A stretch of DNA of 64,000 nt from Molanna angustata (taxonomy: Eukaryota > Arthropoda > Insecta > Trichoptera > Molannidae), in the NCBI GenBank assembly GCA_963576475.1, contig OY754982.1, forward strand, positions 6,662,204 to 6,726,203, written 5' to 3'. The notes under the pieces were generated by a model that worked only from the letters and a program-made list of their open reading frames with translations, had not been told where the DNA came from and ran no database searches. A program made the translations under genes and the position numbers. Numbering within the stretch: the first letter of the stretch is position 1; each line of letters starts with the position of its first letter. Shown here one piece after another: positions 28,090-40,400 of the stretch.

Positions 28090-29740
28090 ACATTTACATT
28101 TTATATCAATGTATCTAGACGTATAAGGGATTCGAAGCAAAGGCTAGATTTTAAATCAATAAACACGGCATTATCTTTTCTTTTGATGTCCAATTCGTGT
28201 AAAGCCTTGTTTAAAATGTCAGTTTCAGCTGATGAATTTTATTCTTCTGAAGAATGGATCTATTTCTCCCGTCATTATTTGATTAATCTTAATCTTTTCC
28301 ATCAATTGCTTCTAGATAAGAAATTTGTCGATTCCCTCAAAGCATATTCTTTCTTCCAGTGCTGAATATATGACTCTTCAATCTGCTTCCACTGGTTCCT
28401 ATTTTACTCCCACCACAATGACATCAGACTACCTTTTACGGAGTATACCAAAGCATCACTTCTTATTATTTTTTTTTTATTAATGATGTATTCTTATTCT
28501 GTCGGATATTTTTTTGTTACTATTGTGTGCAGGAATTCGGCTATTCCTCCCAATCCTTGACCTTCAGAAAATGATATTGTTCAATTTCCATTTTAAAGGC
28601 GACCCTTATTTTATTTTATCACCCCCCCTTTCTGACAATGAACCTGGGGAATTCGAGAGCTTTTTTTCAGCGCGATATTTGCTGCTTTTCGAATTTTTCG
28701 TTTCCCATAAAATTAAGATTCTGTGCGCTTGACTGCCTTAAAGGGAGCATAGAGTTTATGAAGATCTTTCTGACACCCTTTAAAAATACAATCTCAATTT
28801 TCCTTGTCTAGGAATAGATGGAATATCTTTCACAGAAGAAAATAGAATGACACATTAAGTTGTGATCTTGAACATAAAATAAATTTCATTTATCTCATTT
28901 ATGTTGTACTGTTTAATATTGAAATTTACCCCAAGAGAAATATTTTTTCTTAAGTATTTACCTGAACATTCCTTTTTTTATTATTAAGTAGATGTTTTTT
29001 TTTTAATTCGTGTGAAATAGGTAGGTAAATAAGCGCAAATGAAAAAGTAAATATTGAAGAAAAAATTACTGAAAGAGCTAACTTGAAATTACTTTTTCAT
29101 TTGAAAAGCCGGAATCTTACACAGGGCTTATTACCACGTCTCCCAGTGCATTTTTAACAATATTTAAACATGTTTTTTGCAGGTCTCATTATTTTTATGA
29201 ATCTCAAATGAATGCTGTGATAGCGAACATAATATTTGATTGTATACTCAAATAAAAAAAATATATATACAACAAAAATGATATGAATAAAAATATATAT
29301 ACAACAATACCTCCGAATATTTATCATGGAGCCACAAAAACATATACCTCAAATAAAAATATAGATGTAATAAATACGATACATATAAGAAAATATAAAA
29401 AAAGCATACCTACTTACATAAGGAATTTGTAATGTTTATTAAATGCGTTAAAATAAAAATATATAAAAACAAAAAAAAAATATGATACTTTGTGCCTATT
29501 TGTACATTTTTGTGACAAAATGTTTGTGGTTATGTGTACCTTTGTATTTTTTTAAAGAGGTACCTATAATATGTAAAAATATAAAATTTTTAAAACATAT
29601 TATATTTAATGTGATATTTTTTACTCAAGGCTTCATGTTGCTTGGGTTGGCTGGAAAATATTGCCTTATGACAATAAATCGGCCTCTGTGTGCTTAATTT
29701 ACATACATACGTATATAAATAATGATTTTAAAATGTTATT
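28090..29740. other. AT-rich intergenic DNA between genes B and C
   Basis: No gene or known repeat supported. A terminal PPxY exon for gene B was looked for here and not seen. Confidence 0.4.
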
Positions 29741-29747
29741 TTTATTG

Positions 29748-29958
29748 ACAAATATTTTTTTAACATCTCAATAGAGACGAAGTTGGGAATTAGTAGGGAA
29801 CTCATTAAGAAGGCATAATTGGTGAACGTTGCGCTAGTGCATAAAGTGATCACGTAAACCAGCCGATGGCAGGTCGTAAGCCCTGTAGGTGCTCGAGTTT
29901 CTGGTTCTTCTATAATATCCCTACTTCGTCTCTATTGAGATGTTAAAAAAATATTTGT
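29748..29958. mobile_element. MITE with 36-bp perfect TIRs
   Basis: ACAAATATTTTTTTAACATC... (29748-29783) is exactly inverted at 29923-29958; past one mismatch GGG pairs with CCC. The internal spacer is about 140 bp and contains no frame. Outer flanks are AT-rich and partly inverted too, so target-site borders are unclear. Confidence 0.75.
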
Positions 29959-30939
29959 TAGTAAAAATATCAATTGACTCCCGAAAGGGAGAAAAAAAAT
30001 CCAATGTTTGCGTATATGCAATTATTTACTTATTTATTTTAGTACATATACGGCCTCTGGGCCATTGTAAAATAAAAGTTAAAATAAAACATAAAACTCT
30101 TATTTGACAACGATTAAAAAAAGGAAAACAACACAATAATTCATTAAAATAATTAATTATAAATATATTCGATTTTAAAATGTTTTACTTACCTAGAAAT
30201 ATGTTTTTAATATTTTTGGATTTTTTCTTAGATAATTTGTTTTTATAATAATTTATTATTTGTATACATGTTTCACTGAACTTAAATTGATATTAGATTT
30301 TTGTCAAATATTCGTACCCACTATGTACTTTAATAAAAGTGAACAGTAATATATTTTTTTACTGTCAATATTTTGACTATTTTGAGTAAGTTATATATAA
30401 ATATATCTATTTGACGTTATCTATTGACATTTTTATAAATAGACATTTTATAAATTTTACGTAAGTATACTCGACTCAATAAAATATGTAAAAAAAAACA
30501 CAATAATTTATTTTTATTTTTCCATTTCAAACTACTCATTCAATGACGCAGCTTATATTGCAAGGAATCCTTAATCATCTCTTGCATGAATTTGTATAAA
30601 GGGACTGATAACATTATCCACATGCAGAACGGATGAAGTTGGAAGCGAAAGTATTTTAATTCTTTAGTAGTTTTATACTATTTGTATGTGAATATATTAC
30701 AATAGTTTGTTTTCTATACAAGTCAGTCAGTGTGGAAGTCAGTCCTTTTTTCTTACCCCGAATATGTTAACAACTTGATGATATGTATGTACAATGTATG
30801 CATGAAGATTAAAAAGTATCAAACTATGGAGAGTCTCCGTAGATATTGTGTATAGAATATTAAATAATCTATTTAGGGTGTTTCGGCGTTTTTCGATATT
30901 TATAAAAAAATGGAAATATAGGCAGTTCAATACTTTACT

Positions 30940-32260
30940 TTTCCGTGTCCAAGATCATCAACCTATATTGTGTCCCTCCAGTGATTTGCAGCCATAATAG
31001 CATTCTGATTCGCTTGCCACAGATCCTCCTCAGAACAACCTCCTTCCATAAGTGGGAAGTTCAGCAGGTGTGACATGTTCTGCGTCTCTCCACATTCGCA
31101 TGCCATGTCCTGGTCATCCTCTAGCATACCCCATCTGTTCAGGTTTACCTTGCACCTTCCTACACCCGTCCTTAATCTATTCAGGGATTTCCAGATTGCA
31201 TATGGTAGTTGGTGACCCGTTGGAAGTACCTCTGTTGGTTCATGAAAGTTTTCACTTACTAACCCTTCCTTCCACAGCTCGACTCTTCTTTTTTCGCTGG
31301 TTAAGGTTAGTGCGGGTGCACTCCTGAGAAAACTGTTTCTAGACTTTAGTCTTGAGCGCGGGAGGATGTGACCATATAACGGATGTCGAGAGTCATTCTG
31401 CTGTCTCATCTATTCCTCTTCAGAAGCTACGGCTCTTCTTATACGGAGTGGTGTAATTCCAGTTAGTAATTGTATTTTTTCCACAGGAGTAGGTTTAAGG
31501 CAACCCGTTATGAGTCTGTTGGTTTCATTCAAAGCAACATCTACGTTTCTAGCATGGGAAGATTGGAACGCAAGTCCTGAAGTTCTAAGAATAGATGGTT
31601 GTGCTCCCCACTTTGTTCCGATGAGCTTTCGGATAATATTGTTCCGAGTGCCAATTGTTGCTTAAAGGTGAGTATTCTATCTAACACAACGCCAAGGTAC
31701 TTTGGGTTTTCGCAATTTTCCAGTTTCCTTCCCTCCCATGTGATGTTGAGTTTCGTCTTTGCATCCCGATTTCTCAGATGAAAGGTACATATGTAGTTGT
31801 GTCTTTGCTGGATTTGGTTTTAGATGATTGTTTTTGTAATATTTGGACAATTCATTCAGGGCTCTTGACAGTTTATTTTCCACGTTTTCAAAATTATTAT
31901 CCTGTGCCACGATTGCCGTATCATCAGCGTAGATAAATTGCTTTACGTCATGGAGTATTGGTTGGTCGTTTGTGTAAATGTTATGTTAACTGGGCCCAGA
32001 ACGCTACCCTGTGGGAGGCCATTCTTTTGATTTCAGCGGCTATTTCTTTCTTGGAGGGAAACATAGAATCGTCTATTTTGTAAGAGTGTACCGACGAAAG
32101 ATGTAAGCTTAAAATCCTTGGTAAGGTTGTAAAATTTCACTAGGAGCTTCTGGTGGTTAACTGTATCATATGCTGCGGTGAGGTCCACAAATGCAGCCCC
32201 TGATATCTTCTTATTTTCATACCCGTCCTCTATATGTTGAGTTAAGTTTAGTATTTGTCC
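30940..32260 (-). mobile_element. LINE with YADD, degenerate, minus
   Basis: Minus-strand pieces in order: AAFVDLTAAYDTVNHQKLL, LPQGSVLGPV, FIYADDTAIVAQD (catalytic DD), RALNELSKYYKNNHLKPNPA, then after frameshifts a 148-codon frame 31409-30963 ending HLLNFPLMEGGCSEEDLW. A Cys-rich CECGETQNMSHLL precedes the end. Related to the element at 36085-37120. Clade not assigned with confidence (Jockey superfamily-like). Confidence 0.7.
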
Positions 32261-33036
32261 ACAGCATGTTTAATACAGAAATTTATTAAAAAAATAATGT
32301 ATTTCTCTAAAAAAATGTTTGAGAAACTCTGGAACTTTTTCATAAAAAATAGTTTGAGATATTATAATATTATCTATATTTGTACTTTTTTTTTCGTTAT
32401 AGCTTCTATGGTTTATGAGATATGTGGAAATATTATAAAAATAAAATCAAATGTAGATAACAGCTGACTGAAACAAAAACTCGAAATTCAGGGTGTAAAA
32501 GTTTTGTATATCTAAACTTTTTGACTGAAATTATGGGCTCTGTGCATTAAGGGGATCAAAAGTTATAAAGGACACACATATGGGGAGAAAAAAAAACACA
32601 AAATGTTCTAATCGTAATTCTGAATGTATCCATATAAACTGATAAGTCTCTAAGTTGGTATTTTTGGCATTCAAAAAGTCCACTACGCCATATAAAATAT
32701 TCCTTCCTACTACCTATATATTAACAGCGTCTTGGCTTAATACAGTCGATCTGTTAAGAGAAATATATTCTCTTGAACAAATCAACAGTCAGATAAACCT
32801 ATTTTGTAATATTGTGACTTTTATACCAAAGACAGGACTACCTCCACTCTGAATCCAAAATGTGCAGATGTACTGGACGCAAATGAATATGGGGCGCCAA
32901 AAATTAATATTTTTTTTTCTCGCTTATCTAACCACCACCCACTCTGTGTGTAAGGATTGCTATCGGCTCTTCATAGAACGTTAAATGAACGCAAACAACG
33001 TACAACACGACGACAATATTTTAGAGCCCTCTATAT

Positions 33037-33584
33037 CAGTGCTCCGCAACCGGTGTGCCGTGAGCCTGATACAGGTGTGCCGCGGTCAAATTCAATGTAT
33101 TTGACATTTTACATATATGTATGTATACTTTTCAAACAAAAACAAAAAAAATATTGTAAAATTTGTTTATCAATTCAATACCCATAGGTATATTTTAGCT
33201 TTTAGTGTGCCGCGAAATTCTAGGAAGTATTTTGGTGTGTTCATTCATTCATACCATCACGGCATATCCCACAATGTGGGGTAACCAGCGAAAGGTTTGC
33301 GGGTGTGCATTGCCTTATAAAAATGAGCACAACATATCTATGTATAATACCCACGTACACACCAGTCTCGTCTCACCTAAATAGGCGAACCTCAATGAAT
33401 GAATGGGTGGTGAACCTCATTGCTGAACTATGTAAGATGTTATTGTTGCCTGTTGTATTTTCGATTACCCGGCTCTTACGGTACACTCGAAAACAATAAA
33501 AGAAAAGAGTGGAAGCACTATTCTAAGCCGGTGCCTCACAGCTATTTTGGTGTGTCGTAGGTGATAAAAGGTTGCAGAGCACTG
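33037..33584. mobile_element. hAT-type MITE with nested S3 insertion
   Basis: Ends CAGTGCTCCGCAACC and GGTTGCAGAGCACTG are inverted repeats with one mismatch. Both sides carry the 8-bp duplication CTCTATAT (33029-33036 and 33585-33592), the size made by hAT transposases. The element is interrupted by repeat S3 at 33241-33542. No transposase frame. Confidence 0.85.
33241..33542 (-). mobile_element. Repeat S3, full copy with 13-bp target duplication
   Basis: Flanked by TATTTTGGTGTGT at 33228-33240 and 33543-33555. On the minus strand it runs from GCTGTGAGGCACCGGC to TTACCCCACATTGTGGGATA, TGCCGTGATGG and a TATGAATGAATGA tail. The long variable target duplication and the short tandem tail say retroposition by a LINE machinery. 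No clear pol III head. Confidence 0.8.
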
Positions 33585-33635
33585 CTCTATATTACCAATC
33601 TAGACGCCATGGTGCAAAAAATACTTACTTCTTAC

Positions 33636-34115
33636 TTCCGATGGCCATGCAACTCCGGTAGAGCTTTAGCCCCCTGAAAAATAGCTTTCCAAGCCTTCCT
33701 GTCAGCTGCAGTGGACTTCCAGTCATCACAAGCATTCAGCACGTTCAGATCTCGGGTGACTTTGTCCATCAATCTCTGCCTTGGTCTTTCCAGGGGTCTC
33801 TTGCCCACAGGGTTATTTTGCAGAATACGTTTTGTGGCTCTGTCTTCCCCTGATCAGACAACATGTCCAATCCAAGCTAATCTTCTGGACCTGATTTCGC
33901 TGATGATTAAAGGTTGTCCTGTCATTGCACGAATTTCCTCATTGCTTCGTGGTCTCCAAGTACCTGTCGCAATTCCTGGTCTTGGTCTTAATATTGTACG
34001 TAATATCCTGTTTTCAAATGTAAGCAGTCTTTGTTGGTCCTTGAGTGTCATACACCAGGACTCAGCAATGAACGTAAAAAGAAGATTCTCTCCAGTGGAC
34101 TGTTACATTTCAGAT
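33636..34115 (-). mobile_element. RTE-like LINE 3' end
   Basis: Minus frames: MTLKDQQRLLTFENRILRTI, GTWRPRSNEEIRAMTGQPLI, SRRLAWIGHVV, then RLMDKVTRDLNVLNACDDWK, STAADRKAWKAIFQGAKAL and ELHGHRK stop, with an AAGT-rich tail at 33625-33645. Confidence 0.75.
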
Positions 34116-34371
34116 CTCTTTATATTCATTTATTAATTTAGTTAATCATTTAAGGAATATACCTATTGCCCTTTACAAACATAGGTACATATAAAACACA
34201 TATCAAAAACAAAATCACAGATAAGAATAAACTTAATAAAAAAAGGAAAAACTTATCAACATAATAAAACAAAAAAAGGCAATAACATAAATGAATTTCT
34301 ATCTTATTTTCTTAAAAATTGTATACATATAAATATACAATCCAGAAAATTTCACATTTTATTGGAGGGTA

Positions 34372-34776
34372 GTAAGAAGTAAGTAAGTATTTTATGCACC
34401 ATGGCGTCTAGATTGCTAATATAGAGCAGTGCTCTGCAACCTTTTATCACCTATGACACACCAAAATAGCTGTGAGGCACCGGCTTAGAATAGTGCTTCC
34501 ACTCTTCTTTTATTGTTTTCGAGTGTACCGTAAGAGCCGGGTAATCGAAAATACAACAGGCAACAATAACATCTTACATAGTTCAGCAATGAGGTTCACC
34601 ACCCATTCTGAATATAGTGCCTATTTAGGTGAGACGAGACTGGTGTGTGGGTATTATACATAGATATGTTGTGCTCCTTTTTATAAGGCAATGCACACCC
34701 ACACACCTTTCGCTGGTTACCCCACATTGTGGGATATGCCGTGATGGTATGAATGAATGAATGAATGAATGAATGT
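34372..34776 (+). repeat. Inverted duplicate of 33241-33636 (S3 plus hAT end)
   Basis: From GTAAGAAGTAAGTAAGTATT through ATGGCGTCTAGATTG, ATATAGAG and the hAT end CAGTGCTCTGCAACC into an S3 element with an AATG tail (34749-34776). It is the reverse complement of 33241-33636 with scattered substitutions and a few indels. The shared flank outside the hAT element (ATGGTGC..., CTAGATTG) shows a duplicated segment and not two independent insertions. Confidence 0.8.
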
Positions 34777-35220
34777 TTTTGTTTTTTTTTTTCGATAAAG
34801 TGTCCTTATAGTGCTTAATAGAGTTGAAGAATACATCAGTCTGTTAACCACAATCATTGCCCAACCGATGTATTCTATTGATCGGTGAGTTACGCAAATA
34901 ATTAATTAGTGTTAGACATCTTACATAGGAATGTTATACTTTTGCGGGTACTCCTTGTTGTAATATGGTAATGTATATGTATCTGACTAACGAGGTAAAA
35001 GGAGCTAAAGGAGTTATTGATTATCTTACAGAGGAGCATGAGATCAGATATAATCCTTCTATCGGAGAGGTCATCGAGTTGCAGATAGGCCAGCAGGGAA
35101 TCCTAATTTAATTTATTGATATATTGTGTAAAGCATCAGAGATGTGACCAAGATCTCTGGAAATAAGACTGGATGGATGTCTTTCAATAATACGGTGCAA
35201 TATCTATAACATTATATATC

Positions 35221-35265
35221 TTTCGCCACTTGCGCAGGGTGCAAGGAAGTGTTTACTTTTTATTT
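35221..35265 (+). mobile_element. SINE type 2 tail fragment
   Basis: CGCCACTTGCGCAGGGTGCAAGGAAGTGTTTA, as at 62585-62615. Confidence 0.55.
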
Positions 35266-35360
35266 TTTAACTTTCTAGAAGGTAAGATTTAAATTATTTT
35301 CAAATATATTGTAGGTATGTGCACATTCAAAAACAAATCCATTATTTTTTTAAACAATAA

Positions 35361-35600
35361 CAAAGGATATCTGATCAGTGATTATTATTTTTTTAACTGT
35401 CAAATATATCAGTGTCCCCAAGCTCAAGAAACTTAAAATTTTATAATTTTATTTTCAAATTGCTCAATAGGTACACCACTTTCATTAAATGTCATTGAAG
35501 AATTATTTCATGAAAATGCTGAAAATTTTCCATACAAAAATTGAATACTCTGTGGAGTGACTTGGAGTGAAGAATTGGTCACAACCCAGATTTATTTGTT
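35361..35600 (+). repeat. Interspersed repeat R, copy 3 (partial)
   Basis: GGATATCTGATCAGTG, TTTTTTTAACTGTCAAATAT, CCCCAAGCTCAAGAAA, GTACACCACTTTCATT, ending GGTCACAACCCAG. Matches the 3' half of 13781-14272 and 15491-15978. Confidence 0.65.
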
Positions 35601-36059
35601 TTTTTTTCTAGAAAAACCAAATAAATAAATTTATAATTAATCAATATAGATCAATATGTTGCTAGCTTTTTTCTGTGATTAAATTCAGTGCTCGATTGCT
35701 GTGCTGAAAAATTACACATAGGGGGAAAAATTGCCTGTTAAATTCAGTTTGCCAAAAAATCTTGAACCAGCTCTGATTTGAGATACAGTAATGAATAAAT
35801 TTATCAGATAGCTTTATATACTTTTATGACAGAAATATTATCTCATAAATGCTTAAGATAAGATTAAAGATAATAAAAAAGGCTCAGTACTAAAATGATA
35901 AAAACAATAATAATAATAATTAAAAACTATTATTTTGATAAAACAACGTGGCGGACTTATTTGCGCAGGCAATTTCTACCAGTCAATAATTATACTGTCA
36001 CTTTTACGATTAAGTACGATTGATGTTGGCATTAACTAATACAGAGTCACTGTCTCAAG

Positions 36060-37120
36060 ATATATTGGCCCCGGCACAGGTTTTTTGCCTAGTAGAAGGG
36101 AGAGCAGTGGTTTAGATTGGCTTACCCGAGTGATACTTACTGGAAAGATATCAAAACCATTGTGGCAAACTACGGTCATAGCAATCCTGAAACCCAGAAA
36201 AACCACAGATGACCCAAAAAATTACAGACCTATAGCCTTACTCTCAATTGTGTATAAATTGTTTGAGAGAATCTTAGCGGAGAGAATCGCCCCGCTTGTA
36301 TCGCGGAGTAAAACTTGGTAGGTCACTATTTTACGGGCCTCATTTGCAAGCGCTAAAAAACAAAGTGAAGGCTAGGAACAACATAATAATGAAGCTCACC
36401 GGAACAACATGGGGCAGCACTGCTGTAGTGTTGCGTACAACAGCGGTTGCTCTTGTCTATAGTGCGACGGAGTACTGCGCACCAGTGTGGGAGAGAACCG
36501 TCCATTGCAAAACCCTTAATTCCGAATAAAATAAAACAATGAGGACAATCATTGGATGCGTAAGGCGAACTGGACTCCCGTGGTTCCCAGTAATTTCGAT
36601 AATTGCTCCTCCTGATTTGCGCAGGAGCCAGGCTACAGCTAGAGAACTTGCCAAGATTGAAAGAAATCCCGCAATTCCCGCATTTCAAGATATTCCAACC
36701 ACCAAGACAACGACTGAAGTCCAGAAAGCCTGTTTGGTCGAAGCGACTCGGCGAATTCAACTTGCCTAGAGCATGGAAAGACAGGTGGGATGATGGAGAC
36801 CTGGTATTAAATAAATACAGTATCCAAGACCCCAACGAAAGGGCCCCAGGTTATAACCTTCCCCGAAAAGTTTGGATTCATCAAAAAAGAATTCGTACAG
36901 GTCAAGGACGATGTAATTACCAAATGTGGAAATGGGGAAAAAGAGATTCTCCGGAATGTGACTGTGGAGAAAGCAGCCAAACTATCCAGCATCTAGTAGA
37001 AGAGTTTCCGATACGGAGGTATGAACGAGACTGGGTGGACATCCATAGGGTGACTCCAGAGGCAACGGAAACCAAGAGTGTAGAAGAACAAAACTCGATG
37101 ACGCAGCCAAAGGCACAAAA
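36060..37120 (+). mobile_element. LINE with internal RT deletion
   Basis: Starts with RT fingers (RVILTGKISKPLWQTTVI, NYRPIALLSIVYKLFERIL). At about 36290-36300 it jumps straight to the thumb region (RGVKLGRSLFYGPHLQ, KVKARNNIIMKLTGTTWG, EYCAPVWERTVHC), so the palm with its YADD box is missing. It continues through MRTIIGCVRRTGLPW and NLPRKVWIHQKRIRTGQGRC to a Cys-rich ECDCGESSQTIQHL near the end. It lies about 200 bp upstream of the gene C start codon, in the same orientation. Confidence 0.75.
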
Positions 37121-37321
37121 AGTAAAAGACAAGTCACGTATCTTTTATTTTTATATATCATTGGGTTTTTGATAATTATTTTAAAAGTCAGCCATTTTGA
37201 CACCAAGCCCTCGATGTGGGAAGATAAAAGAAAATCACTATTTATTATCATGTTATTTGCACCGTAGTAAATGATAGTGATATATGTTAAATAATTTATC
37301 AATGTTGAATTTGACTTAAAA

Positions 37322-37439
37322 ATGGTGTTGAAAAACTGTAATATTGTGTTCAATGAAAGACCCCAAGGAGTGTTCTTTACTGGTGAAAATGTTACTGGAA
37401 CTGTAAACATTATTTTGGACAAACCTAAAAAAGTTAGAG
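37322..37439 (+). CDS. Gene C exon 1
   Basis: 118 bp, ATG then VLKNCNIVFNERPQGVFF. Ends phase 1 (AGAG|gtatga). Start supported by the identical layout in gene B. Confidence 0.85.
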
Positions 37440-40400
37440 GTATGAACTAAAATAATAATGACATACAATCTATGATTTAAAAACACATGTATACATAAAA
37501 AATACTTTTAGTATTTTCAACATTTCTCTAATGAATGTTCGTCACACAATTTTAAAATTCAACCTAAAGTCACCTAAAAAAATATTAATAATATCCTTTT
37601 TAGAGCATTTTTTAATTACTCCATAACTATGTGTCTAAGAGAAATAAATCTTTTATATGCTTAGAGATTGTGTAAAAGTGAATGACCGATAAAGTTTTTT
37701 CATTTCAAGTAAAGTTTGTTCTTAAAATGCAAAAAATAAACAAATTGTGATTTTCTGATTATTTAAATCACGTATAAACCCTTTCTAAAGGTCTACCTTT
37801 AGTATACAAGCAAAACGCGAATTATCTATGGTAATCAGTAGATACGAGTCGACCAATGGTGAATACTGACGGTCGATAGGGTGTGATTGAGATGATTTCT
37901 GGAGGAGGTCAGGGTTCGCAGCAGACTGTAGCGCCAATTATGAATAACGGCCTTATTAGCCGAATAGATCATCCTATGAAATGAAATATTAAATAAGTAA
38001 TTTGATTTTATAAAATCCTATTTTTTTTAATGAATATGTCCTTGTTAAAAAGTACATATACATTTTCCTACGTTACCTAAAATAAGAATAAATGCTTGGA
38101 TTACTAACCCAATCTGCTAACCCATTTATTGGTCCAATCCGCACAAGTGAATAACTACGTAGGTTATCCCTTATTTAATGAATGATAATTCTATGCAATT
38201 CATATGAACAAATAGCATATAGAAAAAATATGTCTATAAAAAGAAAAAAACCCTCGAAGAAGACAGCTATAATGTTCTTGTGGAAATAAGTCTGGGTCAC
38301 CACTTTAGTATTGGGATAATGCAATTACTTTTTAAAAAGAACGGAAATAAATGCATGATTTTACCGCCCCGATAAAATTGTAGCGCGCTCGCCTTGGAAG
38401 GATAAAGGATAAAAATAGATAGAGGATACAAAGGATAGAAGGGGTCTCTTCATGTCACCACATTTTAAATGTTCAAACTGTGTGGAATAGTCATTGATCA
38501 TCCACATTTGTTTCAGAATATTTTTTACCGTAATAATACGAAAATTAAGTTTAAAACACTGCATTTGTGGTTAATTTTTTTGCCCTCGACCCATCTATCT
38601 TATATTTTTGCCATTGCTAAAGCTAATTTTTATAAAACTTTGGTATATGTGAATTATTGTGATAAATAAAGTAATGATGAATGTTTTATGATCTAGATTT
38701 AGCATTCCAAGCCAAGGGTCAAACATTATGTAGATGGACAGAACACCATGGAGTTGGCAAGAACCGAAGAACTGTCACATTTCGAGGACACGAAGAGCAC
38801 TTCAAATCCCAATCATCTCTATTAACAGGACAATATGTCATTGAAGGTATATAAGAAGTGAAGAGATTGCGAATGAAAATAGTTGATATTGGTTTGCTTT
38901 TAGTACGTTATTTCTAGTTTTGATATAAGAATGTATAGTTAGTAAATCAGTGGTACGAATTCTTTATTAAGATTATTCGGAAGAACAATAATACCTAATG
39001 CTTATATTCCCTTGATTATAACTAAATTAAGAATATCAAGAAAGCCTTTGTTAGAATAATACTTCTGATAATTTTACAGATGGATGTGCTGTGTTGCCTC
39101 AAGGTGTCCATAAATTTTATTTCTCCTTCGTCCTTTTTCCGACGTTTCCTTCTTCGTTCGAGGGTAGTCTCGGAAGAATCTTTTACTGCATCAAGGTCAC
39201 ATCAAAGAAACCTTTCGCATTTGACCAAATCTATAAGAGACCATTTACAGTTATAACTCAGTATGATTTGAATATAAACCCAATCAACAGTGTAAGTTTA
39301 TTTTAGCATCTAGTACCTATTATTTAAAATTATTTGTATTGCTTCTAGGGTAAGTAAATAAATGGTCAAATACCAAAACGAATATCACTCAATACGCACG
39401 ATTTAATACCAATACTATTTATTGTGCATAGCGTAGTCATTATAGTTATTCATCATCATCATCAGTTTCGTCTTCCTCGTTAATAAGGATCTTGGACAGC
39501 CTCTCTCCTCGTCATCATGATGTATATTGTAGTCCTCCATTTTTCCCGATACACCGCCGTACTTTTGCTTCATTGCTTCGACCACCGATGTACCAGTGGA
39601 AGCCCCAATCTGATCCATCCATCTTGTGATATATTGACATATGGCGAATAATCTGTCCTCTATCTTCAGCTCCTTTATGATGGAATTCGAAGCATTATGT
39701 CTCCAGCACCACATTTCAAAGGAGTCGATTCTTTGCCTTTCGCGGGCTTTGCTTGTCAATCATTCTCCAGCGTAGAGAAAAATAAGTGCCCGTATTAAGA
39801 GAATTTTCTTAAAGACTTCATTCCATATCTTGTCCAATTTAGTCATGGCAGTTTTGGCCATGGCAACACGACGTTTTATTTTGTCTATACACTTACCGTT
39901 GCGCACTAAGTAAAGAGCCGAGATGAACTAAATTTTTCACAACCTCCAAATAAAGTTGAACAATCGTCCTCTCCAATTGTCTATGCCGGTTTACAAAACT
40001 TATTTAAGTTTTCGATTGGTTTATCTCCTGCTACTTCTCCTAGCTTACTGCTACTCCTAGCCTACTGCTTGGAGATACTGCGTGTCTCATGCGTACTGCT
40101 TTCTTATTCTTATATTTTCGGGACTTACATTTCGATTAGCACTCTCTACATTCAGTCCCACCTCACATAAACTATTGTGTAATCGAAGAAACAGAATACT
40201 ATTGGGGTTCAAAATTTCGGAATTCAGACTTTTAGTTGACTGCCAAATAGATCCGTTTTTGTAAAGAGTTTTATTTCTGCATCAATTTCTGTCAACAGAA
40301 ATGAATTTTCCATCATGTAGATAGTACATACTTTGTTCTATAATAATAATAATAATAAATGGATAATTTCTATAGCGCCATTTTTGTGTATCCACCTCAA

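Noticed and set aside
27799..28365. 188-codon plus-strand frame
   Set aside because: Mostly antisense to a LINE frame with clear motifs on the minus strand.
36353..36835. 160-codon minus-strand gene
   Set aside because: Shadow of the plus-strand LINE frame with family motifs.
36982..37422. 146-codon minus-strand gene overlapping gene C exon 1
   Set aside because: Antisense to a well-supported exon; no homology.
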